This document shows, piece after piece, positions 10,082 to 19,858 of a stretch of 64,000 nt of DNA (position 1 is its first letter; each line of letters starts with the position of its first letter). The notes below the pieces were generated by a model. It saw only the letters and a program-made list of their open reading frames with translations, was not told where the DNA came from and did no database searches. Origin of the DNA: UBA6918 sp040754425 (GTDB lineage: Bacteria > Pseudomonadota > Gammaproteobacteria > Burkholderiales > Thiobacillaceae); assembly GCA_040754425.1 (NCBI GenBank), contig JBFMCR010000015.1, positions 90,246 through 154,245 on the forward strand. The letters run 5' to 3'. A program made the position numbers and the translations under genes.

Positions 10082-10142
10082 TGGCCGTAATAGCCGTGCT
10101 ACAGGATGCGCGCGGTAAAATCGCGAAAACCTGCCGCGCGCC

Positions 10143-11585
10143 ATGACCGAAGAATACGACACCCTCCAACACGAAAGCCTGGACGAGCACCTGCGCCAGG
10201 TGCAGGCCCTGCTCGCCAAGCAGAAGCTGGTGGAGGAGCTCGTGCACCGCCAGGCAGGGCCGCGACAGGACCTGGTCGAGTCGCTGGTGCACAAGCAGAA
10301 CCTCGCCGAGCTGCAGAAGAAGCTCGACGAGCTGCACCCGGCCGACGTCGCCCACATTCTCGAAGCCTTGCCGCTCGACGAACGCCTGCTGGTATGGGAC
10401 CTGGTCAAGGCCGAGCGCGACGGCGAGATCCTGGTGGAAGTGTCCGACTCGGTGCGCGAGTCGCTCATCGCCAGCATGGACAACGCCGAACTGCTGGCGG
10501 CTGCCGAAACGCTGGACACCGACGAGCTTGCCGACATCGCGCCCGACCTGCCGCAGGACGTCATCCAGGAACTGCTGACCACGCTGGATGCGCAAAAGCG
10601 CGCGCGCCTGCAGTCGGCGCTGTCTTTCCCGGAAGACAGCGTGGGCGCGCTGATGGATTTCGACATGGTCACCATCCGCGCCGACGTCACGCTGGAAGTG
10701 GCGCTGCGCTACCTGCGCCGCTTGGGCGAGCTGCCCGACCAGCTCGACAAGCTGTTCGTGGTCGAGCGCGACGATCGACTCATCGGCGTGCTGCCCTTGA
10801 AGCGTCTGCTGACCACCGATCCCGAGGCCACGGTCGCGGCGGTGATGGTGGAGGACTTCGTCAGTTTCCATCCGGAAGACGACGCGCATGAGGCCGCGCA
10901 GGCCTTCGAGCGTTACGACCTGGTGATGGCGCCGGTGGTGGACTCGCAAAACCGACTCATCGGCCGCCTCACCGTGGACGCGGTGGTGGACTACATCCGC
11001 GAGTCGGCCGACGCCGACATGCTGTCGATGGCCGGCCTGAAGGAGGAGGAAGACTTGTTCTCCACGGTGTGGCGCTCGGCGAAAAACCGCTGGAGCTGGC
11101 TTGCGGTCAACCTCGTCACCGCTTTCATCGCCTCGCGCGTGATCGGCGTGTTCGAGGGCTCGATCGAAAAGCTCGCCGCACTCGCCGCGCTCATGCCCAT
11201 CATCGCCGGCATCGGCGGCAACTCCGGCAACCAGACCATCGCCCTCATCATCCGCGGCCTGGCGCTGGGGCAGATCACCCAGGCCAACGCGCGCCGCCTC
11301 ATCACCAAGGAGCTGGCGGTGGCGCTGCTCAACGGCATGGTGTGGGGCGCCGCGGTCGGCGTGTTCGCCTGGCTGCTGTACGACAATCCCGCCCTGGGCG
11401 GCGTGATGGCGCTGGCCATGCTGCTCAACCTCATCGTCGCCGCGCTGGCCGGCATTTTCATCCCGATGACGCTGGAGAAAATGCAGCGCGATCCCGCCAT
11501 CGGCTCTTCGGTGCTGCTGACCTTTACCACCGACAGCATGGGCTTCTTCATTTTCCTCGGCCTTGCCACCCTGATCCTGCTCTGA
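10143..11585 (+). CDS. mgtE: magnesium transporter MgtE
   Basis: A 480-residue channel-type Mg2+ transporter. The N-terminal cytoplasmic superhelical domain (about 30-150, LHPADVAHILEALP) and a CBS-domain pair (about 150-280, with DRLIGVLPLKRLL and NRLIGRLTVDAVVDYI) sense magnesium. The membrane domain (about 305-480) carries the conserved pore sequence GIGGNSGNQT. The stop overlaps the msbA start by one base (TGATG), so the two are probably translated together. Confidence 0.95.
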   Translation: MTEEYDTLQHESLDEHLRQVQALLAKQKLVEELVHRQAGPRQDLVESLVHKQNLAELQKKLDELHPADVAHILEALPLDERLLVWDLVKAERDGEILVEVSDSVRESLIASMDNAELLAAAETLDTDELADIAPDLPQDVIQELLTTLDAQKRARLQSALSFPEDSVGALMDFDMVTIRADVTLEVALRYLRRLGELPDQLDKLFVVERDDRLIGVLPLKRLLTTDPEATVAAVMVEDFVSFHPEDDAHEAAQAFERYDLVMAPVVDSQNRLIGRLTVDAVVDYIRESADADMLSMAGLKEEEDLFSTVWRSAKNRWSWLAVNLVTAFIASRVIGVFEGSIEKLAALAALMPIIAGIGGNSGNQTIALIIRGLALGQITQANARRLITKELAVALLNGMVWGAAVGVFAWLLYDNPALGGVMALAMLLNLIVAALAGIFIPMTLEKMQRDPAIGSSVLLTFTTDSMGFFIFLGLATLILL

Positions 11586-13363
11586 TGTCGAAAGCCCAGG
11601 CGCACAGCCCCACGCACCATGCCGGACTGAGCGGCACCGCGCTGTATCTGCGCCTGCTGAAGTACGCACGCCCGCACTGGAAAATCCTGCTCGCCGCCAT
11701 CGTCGCCAATGCCGTCACCGCCGCGCTCGAGCCCATACTGCCGGCACTGTTCAAGCAGATGCTGGACGAGGGCTTCGTGGCGAAAAACCGCGACTGGCTG
11801 ATCTGGATGCCGCTCGGCATCATGGCGCTCCTGACCGCGCGCGGGCTGTTCGGCTTCGTCGCCAGCTACGCCATTTCCTGGATCGACACGCGCCTGGTGC
11901 AGGACCTGCGCGAGGCCATGCACAAGAAACTGCTGTCGCTGCCGGTGAGTTATTTCGACAACGTCAGCACCAGCCAGATCACCGCGCACGTCGCCTTCAA
12001 CGTCCACAACGTCATGCGCGCCACCACCACCGCGCTGACCGCGCTGACCAAGGACGTGCTGACCATCGTCGGCCTGTCCTTTTACCTGCTGTGGACAAAC
12101 TGGCAGCTGACCCTGATCATTTTCATTTCCTTCCCGCCCATCGTTTACGTGGTGTCGAAGGTGGGCAAGCGCCTGCGCAGTGTCTCGCGTGCGGCCCAGG
12201 CCAACGTCGGGGTACTGACCGAGACCTTGACCGAATCGCTTTCCGCCCACCGCCTGGTACGCATCTTCGATGCCCGGCCCTATGAGATCGAGCGCTTCCA
12301 CCAGCGCGCGGACATGGCGCGCAAGCTGGAAATGAAGCGCGTGGTCGCGCTCGGCGCCAACACCCCGTTCGTGGAAATCCTTGCCGGCATCCCGCTCGCC
12401 ATCATTTTCTACATCGCCATGTACCAGGCCATCGGCGAGCAGACCACGGTCGGCGGCTTCGTCTCCTTCTTCATCGCCATGATGCTGCTGTTTCCGCCGA
12501 TCAAGCGCCTGACCGCGCTCAACGACACGCTGCAGCGCGGCCTGGCCTCGGCCGAGGTGGTGTTCGAAATCCTCGACGAAACGCCAGAGCCCGATTACGG
12601 CACGCGCGATGCCGGCAGGCTTTCCGGCGACATCCGCTTCGAGCATGTCAGCCTTGTCTATCCGGGCAAGCGGCAGCCCGCGCTCATCGACATCGACCTT
12701 TCCATCCGGCCCGGCGAATCGCTCGCCTTGGTGGGCGGCTCGGGCGCTGGCAAGACCAGCCTGGTGAGCCTCTTGCCGCGCTTTTACGCGCCGAGCGCAG
12801 GCCGCCTTTTGTTCGATGGCGTGCCCGCCGAGGACTACACCCTGGAGAGCCTGCGCGCCAACATCGCCAGCGTGTCGCAGGACATCGTGCTGTTCAACGA
12901 CACCTTGCGGGCCAACATCGCCTACGGCGCCAGGCGCGGGGCCTCTGACTCCGAAATCCGCAAGGCAGCGGAAGCCGCCCACGCCTGGGAGTTCATCGAG
13001 CGCCTGCCCGAAGGACTGGATTCGCTGGTGGGCGAGAACGGCGTCAAGCTCTCCGGCGGTCAGCGCCAGCGTGTCGCCATCGCGCGCGCCATCCTGAAGG
13101 ACGCACCCATCCTCATCCTCGACGAGGCCACTTCGGCGCTCGACACCGAATCCGAGCGGCACGTACAGGCCGCGCTGGAAAACCTCATGCAGGGCCGCAC
13201 CACCATCGTCATCGCACACCGCCTGTCCACCATCGTCAACGCCGACCGCATTGTGGTCATGGAGCACGGCCGCATCGTGGAAATGGGCAAACATGAAGAA
13301 TTGCTGGCGCAAAACGGCCGCTATGCCCAGCTTTGCCGCATGCAGTTCGCCGACCATGCCTGA
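11585..13363 (+). CDS. msbA: lipid A export ABC transporter, permease/ATPase MsbA
   Basis: A 592-residue half-transporter that acts as a homodimer to flip lipid A-core across the inner membrane. Six membrane segments occupy residues 1-330. The nucleotide-binding domain has Walker A GGSGAGKTS (about 383), signature LSGGQRQR (about 489) and Walker B ILILDEATSAL (about 509). The start used is the ATG overlapping the mgtE stop, giving the normal family length; the frame is open further upstream only as a shadow of mgtE. It overlaps ttcA by 8 bp. Confidence 0.94.
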   Translation: MSKAQAHSPTHHAGLSGTALYLRLLKYARPHWKILLAAIVANAVTAALEPILPALFKQMLDEGFVAKNRDWLIWMPLGIMALLTARGLFGFVASYAISWIDTRLVQDLREAMHKKLLSLPVSYFDNVSTSQITAHVAFNVHNVMRATTTALTALTKDVLTIVGLSFYLLWTNWQLTLIIFISFPPIVYVVSKVGKRLRSVSRAAQANVGVLTETLTESLSAHRLVRIFDARPYEIERFHQRADMARKLEMKRVVALGANTPFVEILAGIPLAIIFYIAMYQAIGEQTTVGGFVSFFIAMMLLFPPIKRLTALNDTLQRGLASAEVVFEILDETPEPDYGTRDAGRLSGDIRFEHVSLVYPGKRQPALIDIDLSIRPGESLALVGGSGAGKTSLVSLLPRFYAPSAGRLLFDGVPAEDYTLESLRANIASVSQDIVLFNDTLRANIAYGARRGASDSEIRKAAEAAHAWEFIERLPEGLDSLVGENGVKLSGGQRQRVAIARAILKDAPILILDEATSALDTESERHVQAALENLMQGRTTIVIAHRLSTIVNADRIVVMEHGRIVEMGKHEELLAQNGRYAQLCRMQFADHA

Positions 13364-14096
13364 GTCCGTACGGCCTCCGCGTTCGCTGGTTTCCGCCGCC
13401 GGCCGCGCCATCGGCGACTTCGGCATGATCCGCGACGGCGACCGCATCCTGCTGGGACTGTCGGGCGGCAAGGATTCGCTGTCGCTTTTGCACGTGCTGC
13501 TGCATCTGCAAAAACGCGCGCCCATCAAATTCGAACTGGCCGCCGCCACGGTCGATCCCTGCTCGGCGGAATACGATCCCAGCCCACTGAAACACTACAT
13601 GGCCGACCTCGGCGTGCCCTATTTCTACGACCGCCAGGACATCGTGGGCGAAGCGCAGAAGACGCTGACCAGGGACAGCGATTCCTTCTGCGCCTATTGC
13701 TCCAGAATGCGACGCGGCATCCTCTACCGCATCGCACGCGAAGAAAACTGCAATGTGCTGGCGCTGGCCCAGCATCTGGACGACTTCGCCGAGACGCTGA
13801 TGATGTCCATGTTCTTCGGCGGCAAGCTCAGGACCATGCAGGCACACTATGTGATCGATGCCGGCGACCTGCGCGTGATCCGCCCCTTCGTTTATGCGCG
13901 CGAGCGCCAGACCCGCGACTTCGCGCGCCATGCCGGTCTGCCGGTGATCAGCGAGAACTGCCCGGCCTGCTTCGCGGTGCCCACCCAGCGCTTCGCCATG
14001 AAGCAGATGCTGGCTGAGCAGGAAAACGCCCATCCAAAACTTTTTGCGAGCTTGTTAACGGCAATCAAGCCCATCATGGGTCGGCCACCAAAGTAG
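13356..14096 (+). CDS. ttcA: tRNA 2-thiocytidine(32) synthetase-type ATPase TtcA
   Basis: A 246-residue PP-loop ATPase with LSGGKDSL at about residues 35-42, a CAYC pair (about 112-115) that would hold the iron-sulfur cluster with a later cysteine (NCPAC, about 200), and the family segment QHLDDFAETLMMSMFFGG. TtcA thiolates cytidine 32 of some tRNAs. It is shorter than the E. coli enzyme (about 311 aa), as in the compact branch of the family. The last ~20 codons (LFASLLTAIKPIMGRPPK) use AT-richer codons than the rest, and a second version of this tail lies just downstream (see 14097-14206), suggesting the 3' end was replaced. Confidence 0.88.
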   Translation: MPESVRPPRSLVSAAGRAIGDFGMIRDGDRILLGLSGGKDSLSLLHVLLHLQKRAPIKFELAAATVDPCSAEYDPSPLKHYMADLGVPYFYDRQDIVGEAQKTLTRDSDSFCAYCSRMRRGILYRIAREENCNVLALAQHLDDFAETLMMSMFFGGKLRTMQAHYVIDAGDLRVIRPFVYARERQTRDFARHAGLPVISENCPACFAVPTQRFAMKQMLAEQENAHPKLFASLLTAIKPIMGRPPK

Positions 14097-14206
14097 ATAA
14101 AGGCGTTTCGGCGCAGGCTAATGCCTGCGAAGCAGGCGTTAACAGGCTGTTTTCCAGCCTCCTCACTGCCATGAAGCCGCTGATGGGCACGCCGCCGGCT
14201 CCCTGA
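14097..14206 (+). pseudogene. relic second 3' end of ttcA
   Basis: After the ttcA stop, in another frame, the sequence encodes RLFSSLLTAMKPLMGTPPAP and a stop at 14204-14206. This aligns with the ttcA C-terminus LFASLLTAIKPIMGRPPK but differs at most third codon positions, so it is a diverged homologue, not a fresh copy. Between the two tails lies a short palindrome (TGCCTGC-GAA-GCAGGCG, about 14121-14138) next to GTTTCGGCGCAGGC, which resembles part of the hairpin array at 63621-63770. The simplest reading is that this is the native GC-rich tail, displaced by an insertion that brought its own ttcA end. Confidence 0.6.
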
Positions 14207-14221
14207 TCGACCCGGAAACCG

Positions 14222-14254
14222 AACCTGAGTAAAATGCTCGGGTTTTACATTTTG
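14222..14254 (+). terminator. possible terminator after ttcA
   Basis: AACCTGAG/CTCGGGTT form an 8-bp stem with one G-T pair, followed by TTTACATTTT. It is weak by T-run but correctly placed between ttcA and the aminotransferase gene. Confidence 0.4.
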
Positions 14255-14268
14255 GCTATCCGAACATC

Positions 14269-15405
14269 ATGCTCGTTTCGAATCCCGGCATTCAGGCTTT
14301 CATCCCACCCCAGCGCACCCTCATGGGCCCCGGCCCTTCCGACGTGCCGCAGCGCATTCTCGACGCCATGGCGCGCCCCACCATCGGCCACCTCGACCCC
14401 GCCTTCCAGGAAATGATGGAAGAGATCAAGGTGCTCTTGCGCTATGCCTACCAGACCGAAAATCCGCTCACTTTCCCGGTGTCCGCGCCCGGCTCGGCCG
14501 GCATGGAGATGTGCTTCGTCAACCTGGTGGAGCCGGGCGACAAGGTCATCGTGTGCGTGAACGGCGTGTTCGGCGGGCGCATGCTGGAAAACATCAAACG
14601 CTGCGGCGGCATTCCCGTGATCATCGAAGACGAATGGGGCAAACCGGTCACGGTGGCCAAGGTCGAGCAGGCCTTCGCCGACCACCCCGACGCGAAAGTG
14701 CTGGCCTTCGTCCATGCCGAGACCTCCACCGGCGCGCAAAGCGATGCCGCCGCGCTGGCTGCGCTGGCGCACCGCCGCGGCGCCGTCACCATCATGGACT
14801 GCGTGACCTCGCTCGGCGGCACGCCGGTGCTGATCGACGAATGGGGCATCGACGCGGCCTATTCCGGCAGCCAGAAATGCCTGTCCTGCACGCCGGGACT
14901 TTCACCCGTCACCTTCTCCGAGCGCGCCCTCGCCAAGGTCAAGGCGCGCAAGACCCCGGTGCAGAGCTGGTTTCTCGACCTGAACCTGGTGCTGGGCTAC
15001 TGGCAGGCCGATGGCCGCCGCACCTACCACCACACCGCGCCGATCAATCCCCTGTACGGCCTGCACGAAGCGCTGGTGATCCTGTCCGAGGAAGGCCTGG
15101 AAAACGCCTGGGCGCGCCACCGCGCCATGCACGAAAAGCTGCGCGACGGCCTGGAAGGCATGGGGCTTAATTTCGTCGTGGAAGAAAGCGCGCGCCTGCC
15201 GCAGTTGAATTCGGTGTGGGTGCCCGAGGGCGTGGACGATGCCGCCGGCCGCGCCAAGTTGCTTGCAGAGTTCAACCTGGAAATCGGCGCCGGCCTCGGC
15301 GCGCTCGCCGGGAAAGTCTGGCGCATCGGCTTGATGGGCCATTCCGCCAGGCAGGAAAACGTCGACTTCTGCCTGAAAGCCGTGCGCAGCGTGCTGCACA
15401 AGTAA
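14269..15405 (+). CDS. class V aminotransferase, alanine/serine-glyoxylate type
   Basis: A 378-residue PLP enzyme. The N-terminal GPGPSDVPQRILDAM, the glycine-rich SAPGSAGMEM, VHAETSTGAQSD, DCVTSLGGTPV and the PLP-lysine context SGSQKCLSCTPG are typical of the alanine-glyoxylate/serine-glyoxylate aminotransferase family, which detoxifies glyoxylate or works in serine metabolism. The exact amino donor cannot be set from sequence. It stands alone, converging on metF, with a palindromic repeat between. Confidence 0.88.
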   Translation: MLVSNPGIQAFIPPQRTLMGPGPSDVPQRILDAMARPTIGHLDPAFQEMMEEIKVLLRYAYQTENPLTFPVSAPGSAGMEMCFVNLVEPGDKVIVCVNGVFGGRMLENIKRCGGIPVIIEDEWGKPVTVAKVEQAFADHPDAKVLAFVHAETSTGAQSDAAALAALAHRRGAVTIMDCVTSLGGTPVLIDEWGIDAAYSGSQKCLSCTPGLSPVTFSERALAKVKARKTPVQSWFLDLNLVLGYWQADGRRTYHHTAPINPLYGLHEALVILSEEGLENAWARHRAMHEKLRDGLEGMGLNFVVEESARLPQLNSVWVPEGVDDAAGRAKLLAEFNLEIGAGLGALAGKVWRIGLMGHSARQENVDFCLKAVRSVLHK

Positions 15406-15414
15406 AACCCATTC

Positions 15415-15492
15415 ACAGGGAGGCAAGAGAGGAGCGGGGAAAAACCCCAAGCAACATTTTGCTTTACTCCCTTGCCCCCTTTACCTCCCTGC
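15415..15492. repeat. dispersed palindromic repeat, family A, copy 3
   Basis: Begins ACAGGGAGG and ends ACCTCCCTGC, with inner GGGGAAAAACCCC and TTTACTCCC blocks shared with the copies at 29490 and 55559. It fills the gap between convergent aminotransferase and metF genes, where it could end transcription from both sides. Confidence 0.8.
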
Positions 15493-15521
15493 TCAAGGTT
15501 TTGTTTTTCAGCGTTTCTGCA

Positions 15522-16361
15522 TCAGGTTTTCGCTTTCAGCCGCTTCCAGATTTCCAGCGTCAGTCCCGCCTGATTCAGCGTATAGAAATGCAGCCCCGGC
15601 GCGCCGCCGGCGAGCAGGCGCTCGCACATGGCCGTCACCACATCGAGTCCGAAAGCGCGGACGGATGCGGAGTCGTCACCGCAGCCTTCCATGCGCTTCC
15701 TGACCCAGCGCGGGATGTCGGCGCCGCAGGCGTCGGAAAAGCGCGCCAGCTGCGAGAAATTTCCGATCGGCATGATGCCCGGCACGATGGGCACATCCAC
15801 GCCCAAGGCATGCGCTTCGTCGACGAAGCGGAAATAGGCGTCGGCATTAAAGAAGTACTGCGTGATCGCGGAATTGGCCCCCGCCTTTACCTTGTGCGCG
15901 AAATGTTTCAGGTCGTCCTGCGCGCTTCTCGCCTGCGGATGGATTTCCGGATAGGCCGCCACTTCGAGATGGAAGGCATCGCCGGTTTCGGTGCGGATGA
16001 ATTCCACCAGCTCGCTGGCGTAGCGCAGCTCGCCCGGCTCGGCCATGCCCGAGGGCAGGTCGCCGCGCAATGCCACGATGCGGCGGATGCCGTTCTGTTT
16101 GTAGGTTTCCAGGATGGCGCGGATTTCCGCGCGCGTGGAGCCGATGCAGGACAGGTGCGGCGCGACCTCATGCCCTTCCCGCTGGATTTCCAGCACGGTC
16201 TCGAGCGTGCGCTCGCGCGTGGAACCGCCCGCGCCGAAGGTCACGGAAAAGAATTCCGGCTGCATCGCTTCCGCCAACTGCGCGCGCACGGCGCGCAGCT
16301 TGTCCATGCCTTCCGCCGTCTTGGGCGGAAAGAATTCGATGCTGAAAGAACGCGTACTCAT
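15522..16361 (-). CDS. metF: 5,10-methylenetetrahydrofolate reductase
   Basis: A 279-residue flavoprotein that reduces methylene-THF to methyl-THF for methionine synthesis. Motifs are FSIEFFPPKTAEGMDKL, SVTFGAGGSTRERT, ALRGDLP, KAGANSAITQYFF and VPIVPGIMPI. It is last of three minus-strand genes after ahcY, and so probably lies downstream of the SAH riboswitch, which fits remethylation of homocysteine when SAH builds up. Confidence 0.96.
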   Translation of the reverse strand: MSTRSFSIEFFPPKTAEGMDKLRAVRAQLAEAMQPEFFSVTFGAGGSTRERTLETVLEIQREGHEVAPHLSCIGSTRAEIRAILETYKQNGIRRIVALRGDLPSGMAEPGELRYASELVEFIRTETGDAFHLEVAAYPEIHPQARSAQDDLKHFAHKVKAGANSAITQYFFNADAYFRFVDEAHALGVDVPIVPGIMPIGNFSQLARFSDACGADIPRWVRKRMEGCGDDSASVRAFGLDVVTAMCERLLAGGAPGLHFYTLNQAGLTLEIWKRLKAKT

Positions 16362-16364
16362 GTA

Positions 16365-16712
16365 TCAGTCTCTTTTGTCCGGGATGAGCGCGGACAGTGC
16401 CCAGGCGATGGCGCCATAGAGAAGCGCGCCGATCAGCGCAGAGAAGAAACCCTGCACCTGGAAGCCCGGCAGCAAGGCGCCGGCGAGCCAGAACAAGAGG
16501 CCGTTGAGCACCAGGTAGAAAATCCCCAGCGTCAGCAGCGTGATCGGCAGGGTGAGCAGCGCCAGCACCGGCCTCACCAGGGTGTTGATGAAGCCCAGCA
16601 CCAGCGCCGCAAGCAACGCCGACCCGAAGCCCGCCACCTGGATGGAAGGCAGCAGATAGGTCACCAGCAAGAGGGCGACGGCATTCAGTATCCACAACAG
16701 CAGCAAACGCAT
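16365..16712 (-). CDS. YvlD/DUF360 (phage holin family 4-like) membrane protein
   Basis: A 115-residue, almost wholly hydrophobic protein with four membrane segments (LLLLWILNAVALLLVTYLL; ALVLGFINTLVRPVLALLTL; LGIFYLVLNGLLFWLAGALL; FFSALIGALLYGAIAWALSAL). FINTLVRPVL is typical of the family. The start at 16712 is preceded by GGGGAG; a longer start at 16790 would overlap ahcY. It lies between ahcY and metF with only 3 bp before metF; this placement is conserved in betaproteobacteria, but its role is unknown. Databases call it a holin by fold only. Confidence 0.85.
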   Translation of the reverse strand: MRLLLLWILNAVALLLVTYLLPSIQVAGFGSALLAALVLGFINTLVRPVLALLTLPITLLTLGIFYLVLNGLLFWLAGALLPGFQVQGFFSALIGALLYGAIAWALSALIPDKRD

Positions 16713-16743
16713 GGTGCGCTCCCCCCGGCATGCCCGGGCAAAA

Positions 16744-18174
16744 TCAATAACGGTAGTGATCCGGCTTGTACGGGCCTTCCTTGGGCACACCGATGTAGGC
16801 AGCTTGCTGGTCGGTCAGTTCGGTCAACTGCGCGTCGAGCTTTTTCAGCTGCAGCCGCGCCACGTGTTCGTCCAGATGCTTGGGCAGCGTGTACACGCCC
16901 ACCGGGTACTTGCGGGGGTTGGTGAACAGCTCGATCTGCGCCAGGGTCTGGTTGGCAAAGGACGAGCTCATGACGTAGCTGGGGTGGCCGGTGGCGCAGC
17001 CCAGGTTCACCAGGCGGCCTTTGGCGAGCAGGATGATGCGCTTGCCGTCCGGGAAGATCACGTGGTCGACCTGCGGCTTGATTTCCTCCCACTGGTATTT
17101 TTCCAGGCTTGCGACGTCGATTTCGTTGTCGAAATGCCCGATGTTGCAGACGATGGCCTGGTCCTTCATCTTCGCCATGTGCTCGTGGTTGATGACGTGA
17201 TAGTTGCCGGTGGCGGTGACGAAGATGTCGGCCTTGTCGCAGGCGTAGTCCATGGTCACCACGCGGTAGCCTTCCATCGCCGCCTGCAGCGCGCAGATGG
17301 GGTCAATCTCGGTAATCCACACCTGTGCCGACAGCGCGCGCAGCGCCTGCGCCGAGCCTTTGCCCACGTCACCGTAGCCGGCGACCACGGCGATCTTGCC
17401 GGCCACCATGACGTCGGTGGCGCGCTTGATGCCGTCGACCAGCGACTCGCGGCAGCCGTAGAGGTTGTCGAACTTGGACTTGGTCACCGAGTCGTTGACG
17501 TTGATGGCGGGGAACTTCAGTTCGCCGCGCTCGTGCATCTGGTACAGGCGATGCACGCCGGTGGTGGTTTCCTCGGTCACGCCCTTGATGTGGGCAAGGC
17601 GCGTGGAATACCACTTGGCATCGACCGCGAGCCTGGCCTTGATGGCGGCGAACAGCACGGTCTCCTCTTCGCTCGTGGGCTTGCTCAGCACGGAGGCATC
17701 GGTTTCCGCGCGCGCCCCCAGGTGCAGCAGCAGGGTGGCATCGCCGCCGTCGTCAAGGATCATGTTGGAATAGCCGCCGTCCGGCCATTCGAAAATGCGA
17801 TGGGTGAAATCCCAGTATTCCTTGAGCGACTCGCCCTTGTAAGCGAACACCGGCGTGCCGGTGGCGGCGATCGCGGCGGCGGCATGGTCCTGGGTGGAGA
17901 AGATATTGCACGAGGCCCAGCGCACTTCGGCCCCCAGCGCCTGCAGCGTCTCGATCAGCACCGCGGTCTGGATGGTCATGTGCAGGCTGCCGGTGATGCG
18001 CGCGCCCTTCAGGGGCTGGGTCGCCGCGTATTCCTCGCGGATGGCCATGAGGCCGGGCATTTCGGTTTCGGCAATCCTGATTTCCTTGCGGCCCCAGTCG
18101 GCCAAGCCGAGGTCGGCGACGCGGAAATCGTTTTGTGCAGCGGACTTGGCTGCCGAATTTTTGGTGGCGTTCAT
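16744..18174 (-). CDS. ahcY: adenosylhomocysteinase (SAH hydrolase)
   Basis: A 476-residue NAD-dependent enzyme splitting S-adenosylhomocysteine to homocysteine and adenosine, which relieves methyltransferase inhibition. Motifs are GARITGSLHMTIQTAVLIETL, the NAD-binding VAGYGDVGKGSAQALRALSAQV, TATGNYHVI, and the C-terminal KPDHYRY. The ATG at 18174 has a perfect AGGAGG before it, so the longer reading to 18294 is rejected; that stretch is the SAH riboswitch. It includes the insert typical of the long proteobacterial form. Confidence 0.97.
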   Translation of the reverse strand: MNATKNSAAKSAAQNDFRVADLGLADWGRKEIRIAETEMPGLMAIREEYAATQPLKGARITGSLHMTIQTAVLIETLQALGAEVRWASCNIFSTQDHAAAAIAATGTPVFAYKGESLKEYWDFTHRIFEWPDGGYSNMILDDGGDATLLLHLGARAETDASVLSKPTSEEETVLFAAIKARLAVDAKWYSTRLAHIKGVTEETTTGVHRLYQMHERGELKFPAINVNDSVTKSKFDNLYGCRESLVDGIKRATDVMVAGKIAVVAGYGDVGKGSAQALRALSAQVWITEIDPICALQAAMEGYRVVTMDYACDKADIFVTATGNYHVINHEHMAKMKDQAIVCNIGHFDNEIDVASLEKYQWEEIKPQVDHVIFPDGKRIILLAKGRLVNLGCATGHPSYVMSSSFANQTLAQIELFTNPRKYPVGVYTLPKHLDEHVARLQLKKLDAQLTELTDQQAAYIGVPKEGPYKPDHYRY

Positions 18175-18210
18175 CACGCCCTCCTTTCTCCAATCAAACT
18201 CAAAAAGAAG

Positions 18211-18304
18211 TGACGTGAGCGCCGTTGTGACGGGATGGCGGAGAAACCGCCACCCTTCCGAGCCTGGTCCGCCGATCCCGTCGGCGGACTGCAACGCTCC
18301 TCGG
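18211..18304 (-). ncRNA. SAH riboswitch
   Basis: The minus-strand leader of ahcY reads CCGAGGAGCGTTGCA, then a GTCCGCCGA/TCGGCGGAC hairpin, CCAGGCTCGGAAGG, a GGTGGCGG/CCGCCATCC hairpin, and ends AACGGCGCTCACG. These are the conserved blocks of the S-adenosylhomocysteine riboswitch, including the CCGAG/CTCGG P1 stem and the GAGCG/CGCTC pseudoknot. This class is an ON switch that raises ahcY expression when SAH accumulates. It begins 13 bp after the stop of the 48-aa gene and ends about 35 nt before the ahcY start. Confidence 0.93.
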
Positions 18305-18331
18305 AAAAAAAAGACCTCAGCTGGCGGCCTT
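18305..18331 (-). terminator. possible terminator of the 48-aa gene, ahead of the riboswitch
   Basis: On the minus strand AAGGCC pairs with GGTCTT (one G-T pair) around a nine-base loop and runs into eight T residues, directly followed by the riboswitch. The stem overlaps the stop codon of the small gene. Confidence 0.45.
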
Positions 18332-18463
18332 GCCTTTGACGGGCTTGACGCCTTCCAGCATCTTGAACACGGTCTTGGAAGAACCCATGAACAGGCGCTT
18401 GAAGGACTTGGACAGGCAGCGGCGCTCCAGGGTATTGCGGCGTGTGCGTTTACGTTCGGCCAT
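18317..18463 (-). CDS. 48-residue basic protein of unknown function
   Basis: Starts at the ATG at 18463, which has AGGAA at good spacing; in-frame upstream codons run towards metK without a better start. The product is very basic (MAERKRTRRNTLERRCLSKS, then a KTVFKMLEGVKP segment) with a single cysteine and no membrane segment. I do not recognise the family. Its place between metK and the SAH riboswitch-ahcY unit suggests co-transcription with the methyl cycle genes. An RNA-binding role would fit the charge, but that is a guess. Confidence 0.55.
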   Translation of the reverse strand: MAERKRTRRNTLERRCLSKSFKRLFMGSSKTVFKMLEGVKPVKGKAAS

Positions 18464-18535
18464 GATGATTCCTCGGTTAAATAGTCTTAAGCCGCTGAAT
18501 TCTATCAGATTCCGGCGGATGCCCACAGGCCGGGC

Positions 18536-19699
<1,164 letters not shown>

Positions 19700-19858
19700 G
19701 ATGACTCCAGCATTCCCCAACTTGAACAGCGCGATCGGCCCTGGGGAACTTTGGAGCGTCGACGCTTTAGCAGTATTTTTACCCCGCCCGCAAGTTGTCA
19801 CTCTTAACTCGGCGGCAATCCTCATTCTGCCGCCATCCAGGCCGGCTCGTCAACCCGC

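Noticed and set aside
10991..13549. 852-codon open frame antisense to msbA and mgtE
   Set aside because: A GC-rich antisense shadow; the plus-strand frames show full-length conserved proteins and the antisense translation has no domain.
16365..16712. Phage holin (prophage remnant)
   Set aside because: The DUF360/YvlD family carries a holin label by similarity only; the gene sits in a conserved metabolic operon with no phage genes nearby.
19700..19858. SAM riboswitch before metK
   Set aside because: I looked for conserved SAM-class cores on the minus strand and found none; only the SAH switch before ahcY is convincing.
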